Under the pieces are notes generated by a model that searched no databases, was not told the origin of the DNA, and worked only from the letters and a program-made list of their open reading frames with translations. Shown piece after piece: positions 32,090-44,057 of a stretch of DNA of 64,000 nt. Within the stretch, counting starts at the first letter, position 1. Every line of letters begins with the position of its first letter. A program made the position numbers and the translations under genes. Source of the stretch: Spirometra erinaceieuropaei (taxonomy: Eukaryota > Platyhelminthes > Cestoda > Diphyllobothriidea > Diphyllobothriidae); the NCBI GenBank assembly GCA_902702965.1, contig CACRXP010000190.1, forward strand, positions 239,309 to 303,308, in the 5' to 3' direction.

Positions 32090-33480
32090 CACCACCACCA
32101 CCACCATTTTAGCAGGTTGGTTCAGCTATGACTTGGATGTAAGCTAGCGTGTAACCTACAATAACAACATAACGCCTAATCCACATTTCCCCCTCCACCG
32201 CATTTCACTGGTAAAACAAAGCAAAAGTGGCCTTAGTTGAAAAAACTGAATAACCCGTCACGCATGCGATACAAGAACTGCCCCTAATTCGCAAAGTGCA
32301 TCCATCAGTAGGGTAGGTGCTATAAAGGCGGGATTAGGGAGGCGTGACTTGAGTCAGACCTCCAGTTCTGAGTAGGATCGACTTAGCTCGTCGGTTGAAA
32401 TCGCTCAAGTCACAACTGTTAACGGCTCCCGGAAAGCCGTAAGGCACGTTTAATAGTTGATGGTGAGCAAGGTAGTCTCTGAATGCCAGTTTAAGTGACC
32501 TCACGTCCTCCCTCTCGCCCGCGTTTCAGTGGTATGTGCGGGCCAATTTAACTGTAAGTGAGATCGAGCGCGGTATGTTGACGTGGCGCTAAGCCGCTCT
32601 CTCTAACCCGCGCCACCCACGGTCCAGTCCCACAGAGTGAAGGGGAGTCGCAGAGTTATTTCGTCGGCCGCACCCTTCCAAGCCATGACTCTCAGGGCGT
32701 CGTTATGGGTTCTGTGGCACCCACAGACAGACGCACTGCACCGCAACAGAAGTCAGATTGGCTCGTAGTACACATTCTTCGAGCTGCAATGAGTCCGAAC
32801 GAGTCCACAGGAGACGGGCCGCGGGGGGGGGGGTGGCACGCCTGGAATGGATCGTTACGTCGCGTTAGCCACAGTTCGCAATCCCATTATCCGTTGGTTT
32901 GCAGGCAGACTGGCGCGTGGGAGAGGGAGGAGAGAGCGAAACCGACATTAAGGAGGCCATGTTCGTGGAGAATCAGTGCATTCCTCACTGACCAGTTCAA
33001 ATCGATCACGACGAGGTCGTAATCATGATTACGCGGTTTCCTTCAGGACCGAGAATGAGGCTGCAGTGGCTCCTGCTTAAAGTCGTGCCAATCTCGGTGA
33101 TATAACGTCTGAGTCGTCCTCATGAAAGTCTACAACACGCTTCAGGTAAAAAGACGTATGTGGTGTTTGCCAGCCATTGCCTCCACGCCCATCTCTGGTT
33201 GCCTCCGCACTGTCTTGCCATAGGGACAAAGTGCTTTGGGGAGGAGAGGGTGCTTTAGATGCAGCGCAAGCCTTCTCCCTATAAACTAGCTCATTGCTTG
33301 GCATTTCGCGTGCAGTTTGCTAGTCAGAAAGAGGAAGTCTGTGGTTTCACGGTTTTCACTGCGTTTCTGCATCCAGTCCACGGCTTCGAGTGCCTGCTTG
33401 GACGAAGGTGCACGGTGCCAATAAAAATAGTGCCTAAACTACTGAGAAGGGGATGTCCTAGTCGGTTTCCTGTGCATTTG
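32090..33480. other. Spacer with GC-rich stretch
   Basis: Opens with CAC repeats. A poly-G run is at 32823-32832. Frames at 32705-33022, 33077-33304 (minus) and 33259-33492 have no motif. Nothing supportable. Confidence 0.4.
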
Positions 33481-35021
33481 TACAGTACGTGACCTATCTC
33501 ATGAAATCTGATAACGGAAACTGATGAGAGAATTTCTGGACGCCTTTAATGTTGAACATTCTGTTCGCTCATTTACTTCCTTCAATAAAATGCCCTTTTC
33601 TTGTGCAGAAATTGTCTTTACGTAATTATATCAAATAAAATATCAATAATTTAGCGCAAAAGGACGTTGGAATATATTCGTGCAATTTCCTATGCTAATA
33701 CATGTCCTAGACTCCGGTTACGCATAAAAGCGACTTTTTCATTGAAGGGATAGTAATTTGCCCTCGAGAATCTTAATAAACAGATTTAGCCGAACTTAAA
33801 AATTTATTTTATGTCCGGTGTCAACCATGGTGATCAATCTGCTAAGACAAAGGTTATTTTAAGAAAATAAGAGGTTTTATTAATTCCTAAATGTCAAATT
33901 AGCAGATTTGTGCGATTTGGTGCCCTAAAGTACAATAATAACGCAGATAGGGGTTCCTTCGTTTAAGTGGGCTGAAATTCTTTTGCACAGAGGTCCGTCA
34001 ACGGAGTGCAGTAATAAAGCACTTCTTAGAGAGGTAACTTACTAACAAAAGTTTTCTTATCGATCCAAGGCATATTATTTGCTGACTTTCGTTGTGGACA
34101 GTCGTTTTTCTAGAAAATGAATTCTAATGTTTGAATGAGTCTTCAGATGTGACCCAAACGACAAGCTTCGTTAAAATGAGCGTCTGAACACTCACTAATT
34201 TGGTAAATGACTTCAAGAATAATCTTATTTTAAAGTTCTCAACAGACAGGTGATTCAGAATCTGTCTTTATGGAAGGCCGGGTGAAAACACTGAAAATCA
34301 TGAAGTATTCAGCAATATTTCGAGACCGGCCTGAAACTCAACGTACTCCAAAACGAACGAGAAGCTTAAACTAATTTAACGGAAGAAACGTTCTCGCTAT
34401 AAATAAAAGATGGTATGTTTACAATCACGCCTGTCAGTTATATTTAAATTTATTTGGCACCGATCGGCCTCATAGCATGTCACCTTTGAAAACGTTTGTT
34501 CCTACGACGTCGCCATCGGCGAAATCAAGCAAAATCCAGCTTCTCTTGTTGAACACCATCTCATTTACTTCGAACAAATAAAAAAACCAGGAATCACTGG
34601 AAAACTGCTTTGGAATCTACACCCAGAATGTAGGCAGTCAACAAACCGTCATATATGAAGTCACACTAATTACCAATCGATATTTACATATAAGCTTCAC
34701 TAAACACTGTTATTAGACGTTATTTTATGTCTACTGCCATATTTACCACCTTTTTGGTATGAGAATACATTCTATACATCTAAAGACGAGCTTTACTTAA
34801 TTAGAGCCATTTCTGACGTTTTCGGGATATTGCGCTTTTTAAAATAAATCGGCATTTCTAAGCAATGCAACACCGCCTTTAATATTTCATTTATGTTTTT
34901 AATTCTTTTAGGATTGTAGTTAATTAAAATAGACATTGGACTCATGAAATGGTGTCAGTTTGCGAGTGATTGGCAATCATTCGTAAATTTCGACACACTT
35001 CATGAGTTAGGTCACTAATGG
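33481..35021. repeat. Possible large family B-like element with AT-rich interior
   Basis: Opens TACAGTACGTGACCTATCTC and closes with CTTCATGAGTTAGGTCACTA, both like family B ends. The interior of about 1.45 kb is AT-rich and lacks the B arms. A second ACTCATGAAATGG at 34942 suggests a small element at 34935-35021 may sit inside. It has not been shown that the two ends belong together. Confidence 0.4.
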
Positions 35022-36040
35022 TTACGCGCTAACACCATCGCAGATTTGCCTTTTGCCGCCGCAGTTCATGTAGTAGTGAGCTCAGTTCGTGGACTATAGT
35101 CGAGGACTACCGTATGTATGGACTTCGACCGGAATTCAGTCCTAAACCGGGAATTTTACCCTGGGCCTGTGTTGCACTGCCCTGATTGTCCCCGTCAGGA
35201 AAATCGAGGTCAGTCTTGGTCTCTGCTTCCTCGCAGACTACAGATTGGGTAGTTGGAGACGTTCCAAAAATAGGCGGCGAAAGGCATCAAACGTTATGCA
35301 GCATCCGCAGCAGAGTTCTTTTGCTCAACCTCAACACTGGTGCAGTCATTAAAATAGCCCAAAAGTTCTTCTCGCAGGAGTTTGCTTGCCCCTGGCGTCC
35401 TTCACAGAACTCAAATGAGCTAAGGCATGAAACTTGCGAGCCGATAACTGATTTCTTAACAAAGGCAAAGCAATTTTCTCCCAATGTCGTTCTTGGTGGT
35501 GTAGACTAATCAGGCGTCTCAACGCGTTCGTTCCAAAAGAAAGTACATTGCCCCACCTACGTCTTTTATTTATGTCTTCGCTCAGAGAAGCTCTTCTCAA
35601 CATGAACCCAGGTGTCCGGCCTCCATAAAGCCGGTGCGGTGCGACAAGATTTATCCGCCTTTCCGGTCGCTCAGTCACTAATTTGCCTAAAAGGGAACGA
35701 ACTCATCGAAAATCGCATGGATGTCTTGCAAAATAATTGCCTTTCAAACGTCTCCTGGTGCATGACATCATAGGAGGTCACGATTTTATTTTTCTTCGCA
35801 TGATAAACGTGTTTATTTGGACGAAACTTCGATCAGACCCTTAAATGAGCCATTTGAATCGACAAGTCGATCGCATTTTAAAACGACCCGTTAGCATTTT
35901 TCATAACCAAAATGACACTTCGAAAGCTTAAAACAAACACCTCAACATGATACGGCTGCATATTTAGATAAGGTCAAATATCTCGAAGATTCTGGTTTCC
36001 TCTTCAATAAAAGGCCCGGGGGAGGCTTATTGAACTCTAG
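35022..36040. other. Spacer with unrecognised overlapping frames
   Basis: A 107-codon plus frame (35186-35509) and a 109-codon minus frame (35349-35678) overlap and show no motif. Neither is supported. Confidence 0.3.
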
Positions 36041-36231
36041 GAATCAGTCATCTGAGACACAATGAAGTATTTAAAGCTCCAGAGCCATCACGGGAACCTA
36101 GGGACCTCCTCGAAATAAACAATTATATTGTCAATGAATACGATGTGCACGGATTTAGCAAGGCAGAAGTTGCCAAAATTATTGAGGACAAATTGGATGT
36201 TGACAACGTTCAAGCTACAGCTTCAGTGATT
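36041..36231 (+). CDS. Candidate terminal exon, function unknown
   Basis: This open stretch follows ACTCTAG, a plausible splice acceptor, and ends at TAA (36229-36231). Read in phase it gives ISHLRHNEVFKAPEPSREPR and, after a short link, NNYIVNEYDVHGFSKAEVAK, ending with VQATASVIGRNL. The sequence is hydrophilic and charge-rich, with a predicted alternation of helix-forming stretches. Unlike most frames here, it overlaps no repeat. It has no start codon of its own, so an upstream exon would be needed. I recognise no family. It may also be a chance frame or a repeat remnant. Confidence 0.3.
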
Positions 36232-36264
36232 GGGAGAAATCTGTAAACCCGCCTAACAACAAAC

Positions 36265-36330
36265 TGCTATTGCTACTCCTACTACTATTGCCACTACTAA
36301 TACAACTACTACTACTGCTACTATTATTAT

Positions 36331-36362
<32 letters not shown>

Positions 36363-36375
36363 TTACTACTACACG
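36265..36375. repeat. CTA microsatellite
   Basis: Imperfect then perfect CTA/TTA trinucleotide repeats, ending in a long CTACTACTACTA run. It produces a Ser/Asn-rich artefact frame on the minus strand (36215-36454). Confidence 0.9.
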
Positions 36376-36985
36376 ACTCGTGTGGTAACAACGACAGCAG
36401 CAGAAACAGTGTAAACGTCCTCATAAACCTATGAAAAGTGGCCTTGTCAACCATCTGAACAACGATAAGGGAGGTTACTGGCCATGGGGAACAAAGGACT
36501 AGAAGTAATAATCAGCTTTGTCGTCTTTCGCATATCTATGTGCTTTTGCCCTACAGGTGCAATCAGTTTTTTTGCATCGACGCATAATGGAAGCGAAGTT
36601 TTCGAGGTCAATAGTTCTGCTCAAGTTTCTGAACGGGAAGCGGATAGACAAAAACGGATGGGAGACGGGGCGGAGTGCGTGAAAATGGTTATTTCGCATT
36701 GAGTATAAAAAAGTAGAACTGAAGCATGAGACTGCCCGATCAGTCATGATTACAAAAGGGTGACTGAAATGAAGTATCGATAATCCGAAGTTAAACAAAT
36801 CTGCAGGGTCGTCGTGCACTTTTATAATTACTCAGAATTTTATATTGTAATTTGTTCGATGCATTCATGTTATGTGTAATTTTATTCCTCCACCCAAGCG
36901 TTTGTAGAATTTGTTAGCCTTTTTAACGTCTGATTTAATTTTTGATCACTTACAAGTCTAAGAGAATGGAATGTTAGGTCGACAA
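36376..36985. other. Spacer without recognisable feature
   Basis: Two antisense frames (36484-36702, 36499-36819) overlap. Neither has a motif. Confidence 0.35.
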
Positions 36986-36989
36986 AAAT

Positions 36990-37570
36990 AAACTTGGGCA
37001 TGTTCCAATCCTGCTTGCTTGTACCCCGTTATTGGCCCGACATCGTCTCGCCCGTCAACAAAGTAAATCATTTTTGAGACTTATTATTACAGACTATGAA
37101 GAATGGTGATTATGCGCGAATATTAGACAAGGAAAGGATGGCTAATACCCAACAAGCAAGCAAAACCTTGAACCAAACCTGACCTTCATTCTCGGAAGTA
37201 AGTGTTGTTTTTCCGATGGGATATGAAGGGAGTCATCTATGATGGCTCGCTTAAAAAAGAACCAGACAATTAGTGCAAAGATTAACAGTCAACAGCTCCG
37301 CTATCTTGATAAAACAATTCAACAACACCAGGTCTCATGTCGCAGAAGGGCTCGGCCGGCAGGTTCTTTCTCACCTGCCGTATTTCTCGACCTTGCTCCA
37401 TCAGATTACCATCTCTATCGGTCAGTCGAAAACAGTTTGACCAGAGTATCCTTCAATAACGACGCGGATCTACGAAATGGGACCGACGACTTCTTTGATT
37501 TAAAATCTGGGTATTTCTCTAAGCGTTGGATTAAAGGAAGGGTTAGATGATATTTGGTAGCCCTCCTGAC
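36990..37570 (+). pseudogene. Mariner-family transposase relic
   Basis: Read in shifting phases, the plus strand gives FLRLIITDYEEW (where TGDEKW is usual) and then a PDLHPRKVSVVF stretch. Next come the WDMKGVIYDGSLKK and KNQTISAKINSQQL blocks, then TRSHVAEGLGRQVLSHLPY, and finally DLAPSDYHLYRSVENSL and DDFFDLKSGYF. This is the mariner DDE/D catalytic half, with the third Asp kept in APSD. The open frame 37239-37550 covers the end. Frameshifts near 37260 and 37380 and changed first-Asp context kill it. No mariner TIRs are recognised around it. Confidence 0.8.
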
Positions 37571-38029
37571 ACCGCAAACTCGAAGCTGCCTGTCAATCGG
37601 GACCGGTGGTAATAGGGGCTATACGGATGGGACAACTGAGTGGACGGGTAAATGGCGATTGGTGTATATCTTAGGAATTGACGCTCCTGGTAAAGTGGAA
37701 GTCTAATTTAGATTAGGTGAAAAATACAAGGAAAGTATGGAAATGAGCAAGGAGACTTTGAACGGTGTGTGGAATAAATGCATCCTAGCCTCAGATTGGA
37801 ACGAAAAGCAAGTGAAGGCGAACAACCAATGCGAAGAAGGCAACTGGTCCGAAGGTCATTCCGCAGTATAGGCGATAGAACTCCATCCAGCATAATTGAC
37901 AGAAGGACACGAGAGTCAAGCAGCGGCACGCGGAACGCCTCAACGCAAGCCAGGTAAGACTTTTATGCGAACAATTGGTTTGGGCGAAAGAGAAAGTCCG
38001 CTAATAATGAGGCAGTCGAAAGCTACCTC
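37571..38029. other. Spacer without recognisable feature
   Basis: No motif. The frame 37708-37929 (minus) is unsupported. Confidence 0.4.
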
Positions 38030-38430
38030 TGCTAATGAAAGTTGATAAAGGGTAAGCCTCATTTTCATCGTTACCGGTGCCCGGGATAGTACCTCCGCCA
38101 TGAATCTGGTACAGGTTATACAGCACGCATGCAAATTTAGAAGTATAATGAGAACGTAATCATAGCTACTGAAATCAAGCCAGTAGGTACACTGGTGTAT
38201 TCTGTGGGCACGGTTGCCAACTACCTATTCGAATGAAATTTGACATAGGGTAAGCCTCATTTTCATCGTTACCGATGCAAATCTGCCCAGGTTAGTACCT
38301 ATAAAATGAATCTGATACAGGTAATACAGCGTGCGCGTGAATTCAGAAGCATAGTGAGAACGCAATCACAGCTACTGAAATAGATCCAGTAGGTGCCATT
38401 GTGAAGTCTGTGGGCACGGCTACCAACTTT
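38030..38430 (+). repeat. Tandem duplication of about 195 bases, two units
   Basis: GGGTAAGCCTCATTTTCATC at 38050 recurs at 38248. Each is followed by a GATACAGGT or GGTACAGGT stretch, ATAATGAGAACG or ATAGTGAGAACG, and AGCTACTGAAAT with TGTGGGCACGG. The units are contiguous and moderately diverged. Confidence 0.7.
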
Positions 38431-38513
38431 CATCTTACCAAAGGAAGCTGGCTGAATGTTGACGGGGGTTTTGAAAAACGAAGGGGAGTGCATAAATGGT
38501 TAATTGCGTGGAT

Positions 38514-38748
38514 GATATATATATATAGACAGAATGGTATTACCGCAAAGACAAGGGAGACTGGAATGGCCATTTCTGGCTTATTAGCCGTCGTCAGCCA
38601 GTCGTACCCAAGCCCGAAGTGTGGAACACCCGAGCCTCGAACTCGCGACCTGTTAGTTAGAAGTCCACGCCTCTACCCACTGGGCCACGAGCCCGTTGCC
38701 CTGTCGGTTTTCGATCGGTAATATACAGTGATAGGGGGCGCTCACCGA
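38514..38748 (-). repeat. tRNA-derived SINE, copy S2
   Basis: The minus strand starts with a tRNA-like head, GGGCTCGTGGCCCAGTGG (box A) and GGTCGCGAGTTCGAGGC (box B). The body is CTGGCTGACGACGGCTAAT, with a TA-rich end at 38514-38528. It is preceded by a GGGGGCGCTCACC stretch shared with S1. Pol III transcription is inferred from the boxes. Confidence 0.75.
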
Positions 38749-39436
38749 TCGTTCTTACGGAAGGTCATGTTGCGCAGACATAAAAAAACGAAAGTTATTT
38801 AAAGAAGACGAGGGGCCTACATTGTCAACGCATGGATACAACAGAAGCAGGTACTGACCTTTAAGAGGTTAGAATTAGCTTGCATTCGAGTCTATTTATA
38901 AAAGCCTCACGTCATGTTATGTTATAGTGCAATGTTAACCATTGAAGCAGTTATCATGCTCTTATTCATGGCCAACAACGTGTGCGGTTATTCTGGGTTA
39001 ACTATAAGACCTTGTGAATTCAAAAACACAATCATTGCAGATTAGAAGATTTGGAAAATTTATTTCGGGGAACATGAGTCTCACATAGCCATAAAAAGCC
39101 CAAATGGGATTTGAAATGTTCGAAAATTACGCAACCGTTTAAAACACAAATATTCTCGACTTTAACATACTACCCTTAAAAAGAACTCATATTCGTTTGA
39201 AATAACAGCAAACGGCAAAAATGTCCGCCAAGTATAAGGAAGGTGCATGATTTGTCAAACTAACAGCAGAGGCACTAGCAAAAATTTCAGACGCGTGCTC
39301 CGCCGATATTCTGCCGTTGCATGACGTTGTTGCTAGGGGCTCGATTCTTCAGCGGACATCCCAGCGCTTCCCGTGTGCTCCACTTTTGAAATTTCAGCTT
39401 TTTAATCACCTCAGAACATAATCGCTAACTTGAAGC
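38749..39436. other. Spacer without recognisable feature
   Basis: AT-rich, no motif. Confidence 0.5.
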
Positions 39437-40135
39437 TACAGTGAGTGAGCGATCTCATGAAATTTTGGCTGAAATTCTGAAATGCGTTTTCCATTAGGAA
39501 GTATTACTTAGGTTTTAAAATAGTTTTTAGCTATGAGCTTGTCCATTAATGCAACTTCGTACCTGTCCGTTTACCACTGCTCTTCATGAAATGTACAACA
39601 TGGTCCGCATCCATTGCAAAATTTGATGGACTCTATATGGTATCTTTTTAAAGGCATATAGGAATATGTGATTTTCTTTTCGCGGAGCGCATGCACCTTG
39701 CAGACTGAAATCACCAAGTGCCGATGCAACGGCTGATCAGGCTCCAATTTATTCGGCAATTAGAAATTTTTTTGAAACCTAATTATACTCCTTCTTCGGG
39801 TATAAAATATGGAAACGACGTGGTTCTCTATCAAACTAGTGAAAGAAAGAATATTTTTGATCGTGGTTTCTATAAAATATATTTGAATTTTCAAGATCAT
39901 CGAAAATCATTGTGAAAAATGTATGCTACCTAAGTAATCATTTCCTTCCAAGTACAGTTTCTATAAGGAATTAAAAAGCAGTGCATTCAGAAGCCGACAT
40001 CCTGCTGAGCCCGAGATATAACAGAATGATGTTGCATGATAAGCAGTATTGAAACCGCGCCTAAGTAATCCTTCCCAATCGAAAACGCATTTCAGAATTT
40101 TAGCCAAAATTTCATGAGATCGGTCACTCACTGTA
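39437..40135 (-). repeat. Long-TIR element family B, copy B3 (left arm shortened)
   Basis: TACAGTGAGTGAGCGATCTC to GAGATCGGTCACTCACTGTA, about 700 bases. The core is reversed relative to B1. Most of the left arm after the first 80 bases is missing. Confidence 0.85.
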
Positions 40136-40139
40136 CTTA

Positions 40140-40540
40140 ATGTGAATGGAGCTTTGTGGGCTAAAATTCACCCTCAACAGCGTGATGACCGTGTAATATT
40201 CACAAACTATCAACAGACAGGAGTATCGATCAGAAAGTACATAAGGAGCACTGGGAGGCCCACTGATGAGCCGAAGCCCTCGCAACTGTGTGACATACAG
40301 CGGCAGAATATTGGTGAAACAACTGTCCGGCCTTTTAGCTATTACCTGCTCTGCCAGTATAATAAATAATCTAGCAGGCTTATACTACTGGTTGCCTGTT
40401 GGCAGTTTGTGAATACTACTACTAATGAATTTCAGCCCAAATCTTCGCACCAGCTATCGGACTGGGCCTATAATTCTTCATTCTGGCAAAAATACTCCGG
40501 TTAGCGATTAATTCCTGGAAAGACTAGAAAACTGAAATTT
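40140..40540 (+). repeat. Dispersed repeat W, copy 1
   Basis: GGAGGCCCACTGATGAGCC at 40253, then TACTACTGGTTGCCTGTTGG at 40384, then TTAGCGATTAATTCCTGG. The same blocks occur at 56670-56990 but in rotated order, as expected from different cuts of a tandem array. Confidence 0.5.
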
Positions 40541-41394
40541 TTCAAGTACATCTACCTCAAATACCTAGACCGCGTAGACATCGGTGGGCATCGGGAATTC
40601 TAGTGTCCTTTTCAAGTCGGTTGTTGACACGTGAGGCGGTTAAAAAACAGCTCTAAGAGCTAAAAAAGTCGCCGTTTGCTCGCAAACCTTTTACCGGTTT
40701 AGCATCTAGGTAAGGCGCCTCAGAGGAATACGCGCCAGTTAGAGTCTGTACTTTTTTCTCCCTGAAGTACACGTTAGGGTCGAGATTTATGAAGTAGATA
40801 AGAAGCACATTAGGCAAAAGAACACCAAGGCTTCAACAATTTGACGTAAAATGAAAGCTCTATAATTTCGCTCATTCTTGTTAATTTATGAAAAGAAATG
40901 AACACCGGTGGTTAATAGAAATCCGCGTTTTCTCATAAATTATTCCCTGTTGTCTAGCCACTCGCTCACATACTCCAGTATGGGTTATCTGACCAGCACA
41001 TTTGATATGCCAAGAGAATATAATTATCAATGTTAATTTTTTGAATGACAGTCAAAAAGGAAGTGAAGTGGGGGTCATATGTGCAAAAAGCTAAACATCG
41101 GTTAACCATCCTGCGTTGACTCTAGTCCTATCCAAGACTTCTGTTCGCAGGATGAATCCGTACCACGGCGCGGGCACTTCAGTTGTCAACTCAGGCAAAA
41201 AAGACCGGGCAAGGAATCGATCAATCCTGTTAGTCCCGTTGATAGCGCCGCATGCTTTCACGAGTCCATAACTGGCGTCCTGCTCTGGTTGGCTGGCTGA
41301 CGCGTGCCCTTGCTGATGCGCGGTCAACGTACCGTGTAGTCAATTAATGAGCTTCCATCTTCTTTACAGAATAAGTGCCTCCTGGTAGTCCTGA
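40541..41394. other. Spacer without recognisable feature
   Basis: The frame 41091-41327 (minus, 78 codons) has no motif. Confidence 0.4.
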
Positions 41395-42300
41395 AGAAGG
41401 AGACGCGATCGCTAGAACAAGAACTCTATTCGCCTTACGTTTCAGATTTCCGCTCAAACACATAATCAGACATAATAATAGATACGGACAGTTCATGCAT
41501 AAGGGCAGCAGTATTTATAGGATGTAGTCGCCGTGCTACCGCATACCTACGATAGTTCTCGACTCCCCTCCTCCCTCCCTCCACCAGGGAGTGTTGCATC
41601 TGGTGTGATGACCGTTCGATGACCGACATTCCTGTCGTTAATCATTGCGATTTCATCAAGGGTATTGGAGGTTTGATGATTTCTCGACTATCTGGCCCAC
41701 TGATCCTGGCGTGAGAACAGTGTTCACCTGTGTGCTCGCCTCGTGGCTATTTACTCCGCCTAGGCGAAGTCTCAGCACCGAGTATGGAAGAGGAGATTAC
41801 TGCACTTGTTGATAGACGAAGGACCAGTGAACTATGAATCATGCAGCTCGTAGATCACGTGATTGTCCTTTCTAGCGAGAATTTTGGCCTCGTCGAATTT
41901 GATTGCCTGGCTGGATCTCGTCGAATAAACGCAATTTGAGGGCTGGCGTTATTTTTCTGCACTGCTGCTGCGCGTTCGGCCACTTTCGCCCAAATAAGTC
42001 TTCCAGTTTTTTTGACGTGATTACTTTGTCCGCGACTGCACCAGATCCGATCTTTCGGTCTCATTACATTGCACCAGATGGTTACCTCCTTTCTGTGTGC
42101 GAATCCAACCCCATTGGGTGCGACAAGGCGGCCGACTTCTTCCTAGAAGTTTTTGACGTACGGAGGCACTCGTCAAAATTTTGGGTCCGTATTATTTGGT
42201 CTTTTCTTCTTTTTGCAAATGCATCCACTGACGTCATTGCACGGTTAGCCATTCTCTTTGAGCACACGTCGACGAGATTCTGTGGAAGGAGCTTTGAATA
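41395..42300 (-). pseudogene. Penelope-like element, group II, endonuclease and tail on the minus strand
   Basis: From the right: VGFAHRKEVTIWCNVMRPKD, then RIWCSRGQSNHVKKTGR and WAKVAERAAAVQ. A broken C-terminal part follows, then the tail with TATTTATAGG (TATA box on minus) and AACAAGAACTC at 41420. The GIY-YIG core is damaged (YVGETGR reads HVKKTGR). It faces a plus-strand group II copy at 43.7 kb, with repeat A8 between them. Confidence 0.75.
41432..41472 (-). ncRNA. Hammerhead-like motif, decayed
   Basis: On the minus strand, CTGATTA replaces CTGATGA, stem II pairs poorly, and GAAACGTA precedes AGGC. The GTA triplet would be allowed, but the core change argues against activity. Confidence 0.45.
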
Positions 42301-42500
42301 AAAAACTGTAGATTACTCTTTTTCCACAAGCTATGACTCTGCATAATATCGTCATTTCCCTGTGTGGTATTTTAAAGGGTGATTGCATTCACTGGAAGAA
42401 CAGATGATGCGCAATTGTGCGTACGAGTGTAAGATGGAAGGCTGCATCGCGATGACAAACCTAGTGAGGATGATGAGGATATATTTGGGCAGTAGAGTGC

Positions 42501-43407
42501 TACTGTAAGTGTGCTAACTCATGAAATGTTAACTGAAATGCATTTTTGTCTCAAAAAGATTACCTAGGTAGGGTTTTAACAAGATGCTGGCTTTCGAACG
42601 AACTTCTTTTCGGCAGCATGCGAAAACCACACCCTGTGAAAAATGATCACTTATGTAGCATGAATTCTTCTCACTGATTTTCGATGCCCTAAAATCCAGT
42701 TATATTTCATGGGAAACAGGCCTAAAATATTCATTCTCTTACCCATTCGCTAAAAAATTACGTTTGCTCCTAATTTTATACTCAAAGAAAGGGTATAATT
42801 CGGTTTTCGAAAATTTTTCCATTTCTCGAATAACTTTGGACCCGACCTACCGTTGCAGTTGTATTCAAGATTTCCAAACTACAAATCATATATTTTACGC
42901 CTAAGGGAAACCATACATTTCTCTACGGTATTACGAGGAAATTACATGGACTTCAAAAAATTCAGCGATGGATTTAAGCCATATTGAAAACTTTACAAGC
43001 AACATTAGTAAATGCAGAGACACGATGTTTTATGAAGGGGCATTTCACGGTATTAAACAAACCTTATGATTTGAAACTTTTAAAACCAAATTAAACCCCT
43101 CAAGTATAAAATTAGAAGAAGACGAAATTTTCTGCTGAATAAGCAAAAACGAATATTTTTATGCATGTTTTCCTTGAAATACAATTGGATTTATAAAAGC
43201 CTCAAAAATCAGTGAGAGAAATTCAGGCTATATAAGTAGTCATTTTTTACATAGTATGGTTTTTGCCTGCATCTCAAGATAACTGAATTATTATAGAATT
43301 TTGTTGCTTGAGGATTAATTTGAAAACGCTACAAAAGCAATCTTTTTGAAATGAAAACGCATTTCGGAATTTCGGCTAACACTTCATGAGTTAGCGCGCC
43401 TAATGTA
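42501..43407 (+). repeat. Long-TIR element family A, copy A8
   Basis: TACTGTAAGTGTGCTAACTC to GAGTTAGCGCGCCTAATGTA. The left arm has a deletion after the first 80 bases (GGGTTTTAACAAGATGCTGG). Arms and core otherwise follow the family. Confidence 0.8.
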
Positions 43408-43689
43408 GATTCCGACTAAGTAATGAACCAAGCAGCAAATTAAGTTCTCTAATTATCAATAAGTCACAGACGACGTTGTTGTTTAAAAGCCAAATTTTAT
43501 CTTGGGTCGTTGTGGAGAATTAAAAAATTCGTTTATAATTTTGGAACACTTCTTCAGAAACTTTAACACCATCGTCCACTCAAAAACACTCGGTCAAATA
43601 CCGACGAGAATATTACACAACTAATTTATCGAGTTCAACAAATGAAGTTTTTCGTTATCCGCAAACTCTAGAGGATCATGTTGCACAAA

Positions 43690-44057
43690 CGCCGAATTTC
43701 ACCCTGGGTCAACATCGATGACCGATGGCTGACGGTCACGTGATCTGTCAGCTTTACGATTCATAGTTCACTGGCCCCCAGCCTATCAACAAGTGCAATG
43801 ACCTTCCCCTTCCATATTCGCTGCTAAGACTTAGTCTAGGCAGAGTACCTGGCAACTCGGAGGGCGCAAAGGCGGACACCTGTCCAAACGCCAGGGTTGG
43901 TTGGCCAGATAGTCGAGCAGTCATCACACCAACATCCAACGTCCGTAATGAAATCGCAATGATTAACGACCCGAATGTCGGCTATCGAAAGGTCATCACA
44001 CCAGGTGCAACAATCCCTGACTGGTGAGGGGGAGGAGGGGAGTCGTGAATTGTCGTA
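43690..44057 (+). pseudogene. Penelope-like element, group II endonuclease end, interrupted by A9
   Basis: The plus strand gives FTGPQPINKCNDLPLPYS, RVPGNSEGAKADTCP, then NVRNEIAMINDPNVG and ITPGATIPDW. It continues after repeat A9 as the tail at 45050-45185. Same group as 5260-5901. Confidence 0.75.

Noticed and set aside
31767..32147. Frames of 102 to 126 codons over the gap
   Set aside because: Made of undetermined bases and CAC repeats.
36271..36375. CRISPR-like array
   Set aside because: Simple trinucleotide repeat without spacers; the sequence is eukaryotic in character.
36215..36454. Ser/Asn-rich 79-codon frame
   Set aside because: Translation of the CTA microsatellite.
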